From Turritopsis dohrnii (Eukaryota; Cnidaria; Hydrozoa; Anthoathecata; Oceaniidae): a DNA stretch of 64,000 nt. The stretch covers positions 1,302,001-1,366,000 of the forward strand of contig BQMF02000030.1 of NCBI GenBank assembly GCA_027922465.2, given 5' to 3'. The notes beneath the pieces were generated by a model, which worked only from the letters and a program-made list of their open reading frames with translations, was not told where the DNA came from and searched no databases. Made by a program: the position numbers and the translations under genes. Numbering within the stretch: position 1 is the first letter of the stretch; each line of letters opens with the position of its first letter. Below are positions 36,447-62,033 of this stretch, one piece after another.

Positions 36447-37919
36447 ACAATGGCTTCACACTGACGTCGCGCACAAGAAGAGAATTAATTTCTCCCATAA
36501 CTCAATCTACCATTTTGGCATTCTGACATACGAAATTCCTTCCATGGTTCCTACAAAAACAAAAATAGCGGAATGTACACTGTTACCTTCAAACAGAAAA
36601 GTACTGCACATTATCATATTACTATAGAGGCGAGAGAGTATAACGTACTGAAATATTTATGGCTACTTGATGGCAATAAAAGACAGAATCCTTACCATAA
36701 CATTTAGATGGTGAAAACACTTACAAAACTATTTGAACAAATGAGGCTAAGCCCGAACCATACCCTGCCTCATTAAGCCAGACACATTTCACAAAGTTTA
36801 CACCGTAAAGTCTGATATGGTAACGATTTTTTAGACGAACATATTGGTATAAAATAGTTCATGATCTTTAAAAATTTGATATTTCTCGATTATTCCCTGA
36901 CGTATGGAACTGAAAATTACCAATCTGTTGATCAATTTCCCGTTACCCTCTTTCTCGAAAACCGTGGAGCATTCTGGTATTTGATTCAATTCGCCCAGAA
37001 TGCTCTGAATAGTAATTTTTCAAGTTGTGTTATGAAGTAATTTGTGCATGATGATTTTGAAATTATAGCGATTAAATTGAGTACACCTTTTTTGTTCTTC
37101 TTTTATAAGAATTTGCTATTTTTTCAAAATATAAAAAAAATGTTTACAGCGGGTTTAATTCGCGAGTTAATTTGATCTTGCAAATCTAAAATGTTAGATT
37201 TGCATATTTAGCATATTTAACCAGTGTTCATTTTCTCTATCTTGTGTGAAGAAAAATGTGGAAGTTGAATAAAATATAAACAGATTCGAGGTACAGTCCA
37301 AAACATATAGATATTATTCCGTTATCATTTTTATTATTTTTAAGTATAAAAAAAGATTAAAGTTTATTATATTATTTTTAGATAGTACATTCCCTTTATA
37401 AACTATACAATATTTTTGTATTCGAAAAACAAAAAACAAAACAAAACAGAAGGACAAACAACTTTCGAGATCAGATTTTGGAAAACGAAGAAAAGAAGAA
37501 CCAGAGACTCTTTATTGTTCTCATTTGCGGGAAAAATCATGTTTCGTTTACACGAAATTATTTTTCTATTTGTAGGGAATTATATACAACTTAGTAGAGT
37601 TGTTCGGGAATTTTTCCCTACAAAGTCATTAGAAACTTCACATCAACACTTGAAATAAGCGTGCAAAGTAATGATGTTTCTTTTAATACAACAAAAGGCT
37701 CTGAGGTACCGTTTTAGTAGAACAGTTTCAAAACAATTTCAAAAAAATTCTCACAAGTAATTGATTTTTGTTCGTGTAACAAAGTCGTCGAGTGTACGAA
37801 TCTCTGTAATTTGATACGTTCTGTGTTCAGATTTCAAAGGTTCAAATTCTACAATAGTTTCATCTGTGAGATTTGTTTAGACGCTATTATCGAAGCCTAC
37901 TTATTATATAGAAGAAACG
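36447..37919. other. intergenic, nothing recognised
   Basis: AT-rich sequence. I see no credible gene, RNA or bounded repeat here. Confidence 0.6.
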
Positions 37920-38217
37920 AAAATTCTTCGTTCGACTGTGTTGCCCGGGCTACCGCACACCACCTATTCACAGACGCTATCCCACTACTGCTCAATGAGG
38001 GAACTTTTGCCTGCTGCGTTTCCGCCCTGGGCCGATACGTTCCTCATTATCAAACCTGGTGCAGTATGAACTCCTCCATACTAACCATGTTGACACTAAG
38101 CTTAGTGTGGACGCCTGATCGACATAGACAACTGAACGATAGTGGTCCCGAACTCAAGCCGTTCGAAAGATTTGCTTCTGAGTCGCCAGATTACAGGTGC
38201 ACGCCACTACACCCAGC
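37920..38217 (-). ncRNA. SRP RNA: signal recognition particle RNA (7SL)
   Basis: On the minus strand the sequence follows metazoan 7SL RNA from end to end. It starts GCTGGGTGTAGTGGCG, then has CACCTGTAATC (the Alu-domain UGUAA turn), GGCTTGAGTTCGGGA and GATCAGGCGTCCACACTAAG. The S domain contains GGCCCAGGGCGGAAACGCAG with the SRP54-binding helix 8 internal loop, then CAGTAGTGGGAT and GCGTCTGTGAATAG. It ends near CCCGGGCAACACAG. A TTTT tract at about 37920-37923 would terminate RNA polymerase III, giving about 298 nt against 299 in human. The RNA scaffolds the SRP proteins and targets ribosomes to the ER. No disruption is obvious, but a pseudogene copy cannot be excluded. Confidence 0.9.
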
Positions 38218-38536
38218 TAATACCTATAGAATGAAAATGTGCTGATATTTTAACCATAAATTCACTAGGGCGTAAAATGTTTGCGCATAATTTAACTCAC
38301 CTTAGTTTTAGTACCAACTGTTTACCCAGGCCATTTTGCTTTGAATAAGTATGGCATGACAAGAAGAAACCAGAGAAAGAGGTTGTCTGGTGACTTTTAC
38401 TGAAGTAATATTGGATGCTCTCTTCCAACCACTTCATTCTTTTTATAATATTTATGTTGTGCTAATTTTGGTGAAACAACTACAGATACTACGGAGATAA
38501 TTTCGTCGGGAAAAAGAGACGAAATGTTTGCTTCGT

Positions 38537-38655
38537 TGACGAAAATTTTCCCCGACGAAAATTTTGCCCGATGTAAATTTTCCCCGACGAAAATTTTGCC
38601 CGATGTAAATTTTCCCCGACGAAATTTTCCCCGACGAAATTTTCCCTGATGAGAT
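38537..38655. repeat. tandem repeat, ~31-bp unit
   Basis: Units of GACGAAAATTTTGCCCGATG plus TAAATTTTCCCC repeat with variation. CCCCGACGAAA recurs at least five times. Confidence 0.75.
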
Positions 38656-38699
38656 AACATTAATTCAATTTTCTCGCAACCGATATAAATTACCACAAT

Positions 38700-40740
38700 G
38701 AATGCCGTAATTACCATAATTCTTTAAATTCAACGCGACTCCTAATTTAAAGCGGATTTTAGAACTCAATATTGTGATTCCAATAATATCACGCGGGTTG
38801 GGTAATGAAAATAAAAATCTTTCAATTTAACGCGGGTTGTCCTAATTTAACGCGCAATGGTTTTCCGAAGTTGATATTTTTTCCAAAGGATAAAATGACC
38901 TCCGTGATGACAATTTGCAATACATTTCCATGGAACATATTATGGCAATAATTAAAATGCAGATTTGAACTGTTCTAAAATTTAAGAACAGCCCTCGGGC
39001 CAGAATTTTCTTGTAAAATAAGAACAATCCACTGTCATGAACTGTCATACAAATTTCTCTCAAGCTACCGATAAACGGTAAAGAAGTTTCGGCACATTTG
39101 TTAAAATATCTCTGCGAACGAGTGCCTTTCTATAGAAATATACGCACAATTTCAATGAAAGTGCTCTCCATCGCAGTGACTTTTTGCCGATTTTGCCGAC
39201 TAGGTTATTTTTCACTGTGATTGTTTCTTTTCTCACCTACAATACAATGTGCCAAACATAATTAAAACTGGAACACACATATTGTGTAAGTACCGAATGG
39301 CTACCATTTTTGATACACGTTGCGTGTTAAAAAAGTCCAGATTTGTAACAAGTATTTTGTGTATTAAGTTCCACAAATAAGAATAAGAAAAAACTGAAAT
39401 ATGAAACTGTGTTCTTAAAGCTAAGAACAAAATAAGATCAATTCAGGTTAAAAACGGCTCAAAAATGAAAACAGCAAGTGCCAGGTCAGATTCTAAAGGT
39501 TCTTATAAACGAAAAGGCTGGAGAAGGGTGTGGGAAGGGGGGAAGGGGGAGGGGGAGGAAATACGGTATTTAAAATCAGGAAAGGTGTATGGGTGGGTGC
39601 TTAATCAAGAAAATTTGAGTTCTGCGCCCACTTTGGGCGTTTTGAGAAAGGGCGGCATATTGAGTATTTCAGTAAAACTCATCATAATCTCATGGACAAG
39701 CAAACAAAGTTTTAAATAATATATAGACGTCGCGAGTGTGTCAATTGAATCAAATGAATATTAATGTATTATTATATCAGGTCCATGAAACAGAATAGTA
39801 ACTAGAGATTTTAGAATTCTTGTATCCTGTAGTTACTATGATACATGCATGCGTCGCGTGTACACAGCAAATTTATTCAGTATTTGATTTTAATTTGATG
39901 TGATCGTCTCTTCCGACATTTGTGACGTGTTGTGTCGGACTGACTCATCGATTCGTTATCGTATTTGAATCTGAAATCAGAACTCCAAACATCATAAATG
40001 ATTTCGTTGTTTCTGCAGCTTGTAAACAAAAGCATTGAACAGATGTTTTCCTCTGATTTTGTGTTCTTCTTGACTTTTCGGAAGAAGTTGTCGATTTAAA
40101 AACAACTTTGTAATCTCCTCCGGAGAGAATTTTCAAAATTAGATGAAATTGCATAAGGTTTGAACAACTCCTTGTTTTGTGCTGATCTCTTTAATCAACA
40201 AAACGTAGAAACAGCCAGTCACAAAAGACAATCACCTATTCATACGGTTTTGTACTTATATGAAAAACCAAAGAAGGAGGAGAGCGTTTTTATTTGAAGG
40301 TGAGTTTCTTGATAAATTTTACGAATTTCGATTCATTCCAATTTCGATTGTTATGATTGTGCTTGTTTAGTATCGAGAAGAGAAAACTGGGAGGACACTG
40401 AACATTACAGGTATACTTTTTTGATTAGCATACTTCATAAAATCAACAAGAAATTGTCAATCTTGTATTGCCTTTCTGTTAGAAAAATGGAGAATTTTTT
40501 GAAGGTAAAACTAATGTGCTATGCAAAGCCTCAATCCAAGGATTTCTGATTTTTAAAAATGCGATTAAATCGAATATTAAACTTGAGGTTACATCAACAA
40601 CCAAAATATTCTGTTAAATCTTGTTTTATGTTTGTTTTGTTTTCTCTTTCTTGGTTTATAAATTTGAAACATTCATGTCAGGTCATGAACTATTGATGCT
40701 GCAATGTTATAGTCATTAATTTGATGAATAGTCAGTTTTC
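38700..40740. other. intergenic, repeat debris and possible non-coding exons
   Basis: It holds TTTAACGCGGGTT motifs at 38800-38860 (debris of a motif-array element) and an M1 MITE at 39088. A few short stretches are bounded by plausible acceptor and donor sites: 40371-40410 and 40486-40505. No coding gene is supported. Confidence 0.4.
39088..39204 (+). mobile_element. M1 MITE, ends eroded
   Basis: The core GCCTTTCTATAGAAATATAC and CTCTCCATCGCAGTGACTTT are clear; the termini have drifted (ATTTTGCCGACTAGG). Confidence 0.65.
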
Positions 40741-40767
40741 AGATTGTCAAAGAGTGTCTCAAAGATA

Positions 40768-40959
40768 ATGAGCTGTTATAAGGCTTTTGTCTCTATCATA
40801 ATCCTTTGCTTACCTCGCCTATGCACTAGCTCCACGTTTCCAGACCCCACTTCTTATTGTTTAAGAGGGAATCACCAAAGTGCAGCACTCGGTAATTATG
40901 ATAGTCCATTATCTTTCATTTGCATGACAGACTTTCAAATGTACAATGTATGTCGATAA
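40768..40959 (+). CDS. candidate small secreted protein, 63 aa
   Basis: The frame starts MSCYKAFVSIIILCLPRLC, a convincing signal peptide, with likely cleavage in the CTSS region. A ~43-residue mature part follows with cysteines in YCLRG, FICMT and NVCR. A TTTCAG acceptor-like site at 40742 precedes it. A GT after SAAL could also act as a donor, making this only the first exon of a larger secreted protein. I do not recognise the family. It could be a chance frame. Confidence 0.3.
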   Translation: MSCYKAFVSIIILCLPRLCTSSTFPDPTSYCLRGNHQSAALGNYDSPLSFICMTDFQMYNVCR

Positions 40960-41379
40960 AGTGGTATCAATTTTGATTTGATTTGTACTCGCCCAAGCGA
41001 TATTTGATTAACATAGGCGTTTAATATAGTTGTTTTAGCAGTTATTTCGTCACCAACAAGTAAGTGTCTTTGGAAGTATTTGCAGCAGATTGTGTAGTAG
41101 TCAAAGTCTCACCAATGAAGCCGGTGACTCATATTTTTATGGAAGCATCATCATCTGATTTCTCTTTCTCGATTACTTTAAGAGCTTTTTACATTTTTCT
41201 TTTAGTTTTTATAATTCATTTTCTTTTTTGACATCTTCAAATACAAAACTCCTAAATTCGAAAGATTAAAAACATAAAAAAAAAAAAAAACATTGGAAAA
41301 TTGGAAAACTGAGCTAGCGTTCAGAGACACAACAGAAATGTTCATAATGGTCTAGTTTTTACTAGTTGCATTTTTTGAA

Positions 41380-41600
41380 AAGTTCGAGATAAACACTGTA
41401 ATTTCTCGGTACTGACTAAAAATTGGTGCGGTAAGTTCGAGATATTGGAGTTTGAAAAGCCCGTCGGTTTTTAAGTTTGCGAGACTGTAAATGCTAAACG
41501 CTATGGCACCAAGGTCTTTGATATAGCGCGAAGTTCGAGTCAAACGTAGATGCAAGTCGGGCGGAATAGGTTGCAAGTCAGCCGTAAGAAGTTGCTAGTC
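41380..41600. repeat. CG-motif repeat debris
   Basis: AAGTTCGAGATA, GTTCGAGTCAAACG and three AAGTCGGGCGGAA/GTCAGCCG-like units resemble the arrays at the ends of neighbouring non-autonomous elements. No full borders are seen. Confidence 0.35.
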
Positions 41601-41619
41601 GGGCGGAAGAACTAGCTTA

Positions 41620-42517
41620 AGTGCATAAAATTTGGCGAATTTATCGAATTTAGAAAACTCGCCAAATTAACTACCAACCAATATTTTAAAAAATCGCTAT
41701 TTGCCAAATTAAAATTTTAAATTAAATTTGCGCCAAATTAAATTTCCGCCAAATCTAACATAATTTTCTGTTCGCCAAATTAAATCCCTTTGCAAAAAAA
41801 AAAAACGAAAAAAAGAGCGTTTCTCTCCCAAAAATACATCTCCTTTACACTTTATTTTCAATACATGAATACTTTCACATCATGAAAAATTAATCAATAC
41901 AAATTGTCTCAATATCTCCGTTAGTCTTCTTTGTAACGCTCTTTACCGGACGTCTAACAGCACTACCAAAAAATATTCTATGGTAGGATGAGACGTTATT
42001 TTTTTTTCTGGAGGAAGTGCTACTTCTTCGATCACTACTACACGTAAAAATGATTCAGTTATTTCCTCATTTTTTGGCTCAGTGTAAATTTCTTCTACTA
42101 GTTGCCGATACCTTTCCAACAACTAAAAGATAGCTCACAGTTCTCGGTATTGTTGCACTAATTTTCCAAGAAGGTTCTGTAAACCCTATTGATGATGATG
42201 ATGATAATCACGACTAGTTTTACGTACGCGAAGAGGATGATGATGTTGATTTCCAACGAAACGCTTTTGATTTTATTATTGACGATAAAGAGTAGAATTT
42301 CTTTTCACTACTGTAAAACAAATCTTCTGTTTATTATGCATTTATTCTGATATTATGAAAACTTTTATCACAGATAAAACTAATTTTTTTTAGTGTCATT
42401 GGTCAAATGAAATCCCCGCCAAATTTAGCATTTTTGTCCATTCGCCAAATTAAATCCCCGCCAAAAATCGTATTTCGGGCATTCGCCAAATTAAGTAGAC
42501 GCCAAATTTTATACACT
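41620..42517. mobile_element. 898-bp element with CGCCAAATTAAAT arrays, TA target duplication
   Basis: The termini AGTGCATAAAATTTGGCG and inverse CGCCAAATTTTATACACT are flanked by TA. CGCCAAATTAAAT-like units repeat several times next to both ends. The interior (42185-42295) encodes an acidic GAT/GAA-rich tail ending in TAG, like a transposase C-terminus. It shares its design with 11960-12493 and 21021-21533. Confidence 0.7.
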
Positions 42518-43087
42518 TAAGGTAACTTTTACGGGTGCTTGCTCTTACTTGTGCCCGTTTCAACTTGTTTTTTTTTGTGAAACATTTTACATTTTACATG
42601 TCATGGTGTTATTGAACACACTACAATTATAATCTCATCACAAAGTTAAAAATTGTGAGACGGGGGCTTCTACAAACTGTTTTGACACCATATGGGCAAT
42701 CTTTAGTTGCTAAGTAAAATTGTTGACTCAGAAATTATCTTAGACAAAATTAAAATTTTATTCGCCACTCTTTATGACAGCAACAGCAAATCGCTGATTC
42801 AAGAGAAACGGGGGACAAGTTGAGACAGCTGAAAGTTTTGTAAAATCCTTAATTGTTTCCAAACTAAAATGTTTTGGAGAACAAAATGTATATTTTTAAT
42901 TATTTTCAATTTTATGAATAAAATCCTATCGAATGATGTAAAAACCGCTGAAGTCTGATATATGTGTGAAAAGTTATGAGCTGTTAAAATCTCAGACCGA
43001 AATTCTGTGGGACACACTGTATATAATATCTAATATCTTCGACCATTCTAATTGCATCTGCAACTGCATTTTGCAAACTGATACGCT

Positions 43088-43177
43088 CCCAGTGGGCAAA
43101 TTTACTGAAAAATCACTGTAAAGGAGTGCATTTATGTTCTTAATCGCAGTGATTTTTTAGACGATTCTGTCCACTGG
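43088..43177 (+). mobile_element. M1 MITE, internally deleted
   Basis: Both ends are intact (CCCAGTGGGCAAATTTAC and GTCCACTGGG) but the TATAGAAATATAC core is missing, giving 90 bp. It abuts a SINE fragment. Confidence 0.7.
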
Positions 43178-43290
43178 GCTGCTTTTAAAGCGCATCGGTG
43201 TGGAGTATTGAGATATGATATGACTGGGACTTGAACAAGGATTGCAACGGCCGCACTCAATGGTATTAATCACTTCCGTAGTTTATCGAA
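43178..43290 (-). mobile_element. SINE S2 fragment
   Basis: It shares CTGCTTTTAAAGCGCATCGG and ATTGAGATATGATATGACTGG with the SINE at 4625-4784; the A-box end is degraded. Confidence 0.55.
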
Positions 43291-43314
43291 TTTAACACGC
43301 ACTTGAAAATAATT

Positions 43315-43528
43315 AGGGAACTTACGAAAGTACGACGACAACGTGGACGACGACGTACAAGATATTCATCTTCAATGAACCACAAAAGAGCAGAAACGTT
43401 ACACTTGGGTTAAAAAGTTTATTTATAATGCTCTTGAAGTTTGTTTTATGAACTTTAAGAGACAGAATCATGAAGGAACCAAGGAAAATTTATCGGAAGT
43501 ACTGATATTCTTACGTCTTCGTTTTCGG
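43315..43528. mobile_element. truncated Harbinger-like MITE
   Basis: It begins AGGGAACTTACGAAAG after ATT and matches 19501-19720 closely (ATATTCATCTTCAATGAA shared). It breaks off near 43528, so the right end is absent. Confidence 0.65.
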
Positions 43529-43800
43529 TATCTACGGATAGATCTACGGATCTACCGTAGTTTATCTGAATTAACTACACGTCAATGGACTACACGTTTT
43601 GGTTTTAAATAAGCAACAAGTTTATAAGCAACACTAGTAAATTTTCTACCAGAATCTTAGATAAATTATCAACATGAAATTGGAAATGATGCATTAGTAT
43701 AGTACCAGCATATGTTTTAAAATTGCTGCAGTATTTGGTTGCGCATCGCTCCATGTAATGATTTTAACGTCCTCGAGTTTATATGTACTTAGATGCTTTC

Positions 43801-43960
43801 CCAGTAAACACAAGACGTCTTGAAGACGTCTTTGAGACGTCTTTTCAGGACCAGTTAAGACGTCTCTAAGACGTTCTCAACTAGTCTCCAGCTGTAACAC
43901 CGAAAGACGTCTTTTAAGGACGAGAAAAGGACGTCTTTCGAAAACGTCTTTGAAACAATT
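43801..43960. mobile_element. GACGTC element fragment
   Basis: The terminus CCCAGTAAACACAAGACGTC and repeated AGACGTCTTT motifs relate it to the element at 6702-7467. The other end is missing. Confidence 0.55.
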
Positions 43961-45735
43961 TCTTCCAGCGTGGAAACTGAAAAATCCATTCATTGTTACC
44001 TTACGTCAAAAATTCCCAACTTCGTACCTAGACCTATTTATATCTTAAGGGATCAGACAGGAAACCCCCAGTGTCATACTCTTGAAAATAACTCTAAAGG
44101 TATGGTGGCGAGGTTGATCAATATCGAAACTTTGATCAATCCAAAACGCGGAACTGATTTGACTTTTTAATATATGGCATATGTGAAATGTCTGACCGTT
44201 TCGTATATAATAAAAATTAAGAAGTCCTCGGGATGAGTTTGGTTTGATATAAGATAATCTGCCTTTTATTCTGTTTTTAAAATGGTCGCCCTGGGTTCGA
44301 GGTGGTAGAATCTTTTTTTGTTTGTGATTTATTTATTTGAAACATCCCTCGTTATTCATTTTTCTTAGAAAACGATTTGTACGTTTGCCACAACAGTAGA
44401 TTTTATTGTCGTGTTGATATCAAGTAATAATGTAATTGTTATAAAATGTAAACGTTTCGATGACGTAATATTAAGTAATTTGATTGCGAAATCCAACTGT
44501 GTTCTTTAAATTTCTCGATTATTTCCCGCTTTGTGGACGAGCGCAAAACACATAAAAAACGATGAGGGAAGAGAAAAGATGGGTACTGTTTGATTATTTA
44601 AGATGGTGATACGAAAACAAGTATTGCATGGTCTTACTATTAAAGACATGAATTAAAACGCCCAAATGAGAAAAATACCTTTTGGGCAACGTTTATTAAT
44701 ATATTAAATAATCATTGTATCTATAATAAATCCTAGTTTACACATTCATCATATAATCAAAACTGCAAAGAACGAGAGGGACTTAGGAAACTTTAGAACT
44801 TAGGAAAATGTTTGAAGTTCCAGATGTTGATAACGCTTTCATGACACAAAAATATGCGTTTATCAAAACAACATGCAAAGAAAAAAACACCCAATATATA
44901 TAAACCAAAAACACCAGAAAGAACTCAAGAAGCAACCTCGAACCCAGGGTTCGTTGCATTTTTGGATATACGAACGGCAACAAAGATTGAGTTACTGGAG
45001 AAGGAATGAATGAGTGTGTTAGTTTCATTAGAATTATATTGTTTGAACAAGTCAAATGTGTTACTTTCAATTACGAAAACTTACATAGATTATAACTCGC
45101 ATTTTTAGTTTCGAATTCCGTTTGGGTTACTCGATACTTGATATGTAAGTCTATGATGTTCGATGTTCAAGACTACGAGAAAGGATTTTCGAGTGACAAA
45201 AATATTTTAGTTATGATTCATGATGACATCTTTATATCCATTTAAATTCGTTTATAAAATAATATTATATAACATTTAAGTTTGTTTTTAGTTTGTCTTC
45301 TTTTAATTTAATTGCTTTTGGTATGAATTATAATTTATTTTATCAGTTCATGGCTAATTGTAATTAATATAGTTTTGTTCTCTATAAACAAGAATAGATT
45401 GCAAACATAGTAGTTTCAATTCTGGAAACGAAACTAGTTGTGAAACAAAAGCTTACAATCATATGAGGTGACTAACCTTTTGTCTCCTTTTGACGTTTGT
45501 TTTTTGTTTTTTTTTTTTCGAAAATCTTTTCTGGCAGTACTTAAATATCTGAACAAACGTCGATTTCTCAGCATTTTTTTTCTAACTTGCAGGGTATGAG
45601 TTCATGCTCATTTATAGAGAATAATTTTTAAGCAATTAAAACAGCAATGTCTTTAGATATGGTTCTTGTGTTATTGTTCTTATCAAAATTTAAGAAGATC
45701 AAAAGTTGTTTTTTTTTCAATAGTTGTTATTTTGG
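43961..45735. other. intergenic, no gene recognised
   Basis: It contains only a short CTCGAACCCAGGGTTCG motif near 44937, related to the hairpin at 61944. Otherwise AT-rich sequence without supported features. Confidence 0.5.
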
Positions 45736-45848
45736 CCAATTGGGCAAAATCGTCAAAACTCACTGCGACGAAGAGCATTTTTATCGTCTGTACATTTCTA
45801 CAGAAGTACACTCCTTCGCAGTGATTTTTAACAATTTTGTCCACTGGG
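45736..45848 (-). mobile_element. M1 MITE
   Basis: Ends are CCAATTGGGCAAAATCGTC and TTTGTCCACTGGG, with a core containing ACATTTCTACAGAAGTACAC. It lies about 1 kb upstream of PKC exon 1A. Confidence 0.7.
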
Positions 45849-46417
45849 AAGATGGAAGAAAGGATAGATAGGGTTGGAGAGCTCCAGTGCAGTGCTATTA
45901 TTGTTGAGACGAAACAGTGGTTTGTAATGAACTCTTCATGATAACAAAAGATGATGCTCGGAGCGAGTGTGTTCATACCGACGAAGGTGATTCTAGGAGC
46001 GAGTGTGTGTATATAGACGATGGTGATTCTTGGGTCGTGTGTCCACTGTAACGAAGGAGTAGCTACGATTAACATCAGCCACGAGAGAGATTATAACAAG
46101 ACAATAAAAGACGACGAAACCTATCGACAAATCCATGTATTCCTTTTGACAAGCTTTCGATACTTGAAAGATAAACGTTCCCTCAATGGTGGCTTGCAAA
46201 TTATTCTAACGTTTCTAATTTCCCACGGTAGATGCCTCTTATTTCATTAAAATTAAAACGTGTAAAATATTTTGAAGTAGACGCGAGCCAAAAAGAATAC
46301 ATACATTTTGTCGAAAAGATTTCGTCATTTTGGATGTCTTGTTATAAAGACATCAGGCTTAGATTAGGGAGAAGTATTGTTTACTATGTTGTTTATTGTT
46401 TGTTGTTTATTATTTAT

Positions 46418-46890
46418 TGTTTTCCGACTGCTCGCTTCCTGTTCGGGAGGTCGCGGGTTCAATCTCCGATCGAGTCATGTCAGCAACTATAACAGTGTGA
46501 ATCACTCCTCTCTGCTTAGCACTCAGCAACAGAGTAAGAATGATGTCTAGGATGGTTGTCTAGTTGAGCGGTTTCTGTCATTACAGCTTCCGTAGTCCAA
46601 ATGGGGGGCTATTAAATGCTCTCAACCTCCGCCATCCGTATATATCGAAAAGGCAAGAAGCCCTGGGGATGAGGTTGAAATGCTCTAGAACTTCCTTCGC
46701 AGGACTTTTATTGATAATAGTACCTTAAGGGACTGGAAGAGGCTATCATGGGTAAAGAAGCCCTGGGGACGAGGTTGAAATGCTCTAGAACTTCCTTCGC
46801 AGGACTTTTATTGATAATAGTACCTTAATGGATTGGAAGACGCTATCATGGGTAAATAATAATAATAATAACAATAATATTTTAGCTTGT
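46418..46890 (+). mobile_element. SINE S1 with duplicated 100-bp tail and (AAT)n end
   Basis: TTCGGGAGGTCGCGGGTTCA gives a tRNA B-box region, followed by ATAACAGTGTGAATCACTCC as in the copy at 4094. The tail contains two nearly identical 100-bp units (46655-46754 and 46755-46854) and ends in an AAT microsatellite and TATTTTAG at 46890 or so, immediately before PKC exon 1A. Confidence 0.65.
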
Positions 46891-46891
46891 T

Positions 46892-61218
<14,327 letters not shown>

Positions 61219-61943
61219 ATGAAAATAAAACTACGGTATACGAAAACAGGATGAGACATACGAAAAAAAAATTGGTCCATCGTACGTTTTTTTTTAACCG
61301 AATGAATCGTAATTGGAGATTTCCTGAAACAGAAAAATAGCATAGATAGAAAACACATATTTTTTATGATGTAAATTACGGTCCAGCTCGTTCGTGTGGT
61401 TTTCAACGAGCAAGCTTCAATCTACAGAACTGACCTGCTGGAAAGTGATTCCTGTAGAGTTGACTTTTATTTGCTACTATCAGTTCATGTCTCACTTCAC
61501 CCGCACATGACCTCGATGTACCAATCATCATAATATCTAATCTTCATTTTATTATCTTTTTTTTTTTCTTTTTTTTTTTCTTTATCAAATTTTACTTTGA
61601 CACATAAGTGTTTTTTCGTGTCTTAGTTTTCATGATCTCTGATTGGAGTTGAGTTGAATTATACATGTTCACATATTTTTGCAGTTAATTGTTAAGGGAC
61701 TGGAATGGAAGTTGTACCGTAGAAATGGAGGGGGAAATACACTTCCTTTCTCAAACTTCTTCTGGTCCCTGATCTCAAACGTTTTGAAGGAATGGGAAGG
61801 AGGGTGATGGTTATATCTTTATTTATGTGGGGAAGAATTTAATTTCATGTATAAATAACATGTATGTATAGATAGCTAGTTTAGGATTTCTCCAGGTGTA
61901 AATGGTGCGAAGAGGAGGTTTCTAAGACTTACCGGCGACAACT
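61219..61943 (+). other. PKC 3' flank / 3' UTR
   Basis: AATAAA occurs at 61224-61229, six bases after the stop, which is close for a poly(A) signal. No other clear signal was found nearby, so the transcript end is unresolved. Confidence 0.4.
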
Positions 61944-62023
61944 CAACCTCGAACCCAGAGTCTCTTGCCTTTTCGCCGCCATCCGTATATCGAAAAAGGC
62001 AAGAAACCCTGGGTTCGAGGTTG
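61944..62023. mobile_element. 80-bp perfect-hairpin element with 10-bp target duplication
   Basis: The 32-nt arms CAACCTCGAACCCAG...CTGGGTTCGAGGTTG enclose a ~16-nt loop (CCGCCATCCGTATAT). The flanks are identical: GGCGACAACT at 61934-61943 and 62024-62033. Related pieces lie at 44937 and 46625-46678. Confidence 0.8.
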
Positions 62024-62033
62024 GGCGACAACT

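Noticed and set aside
37811..38245. 144-codon plus-strand open frame
   Set aside because: It is antisense to a well-matched SRP RNA and resembles no protein family.
40486..40509. Coding micro-exon starting MENFLK
   Set aside because: Joining it to the next plausible acceptor gives a stop after a few codons, so a coding role is not supported.
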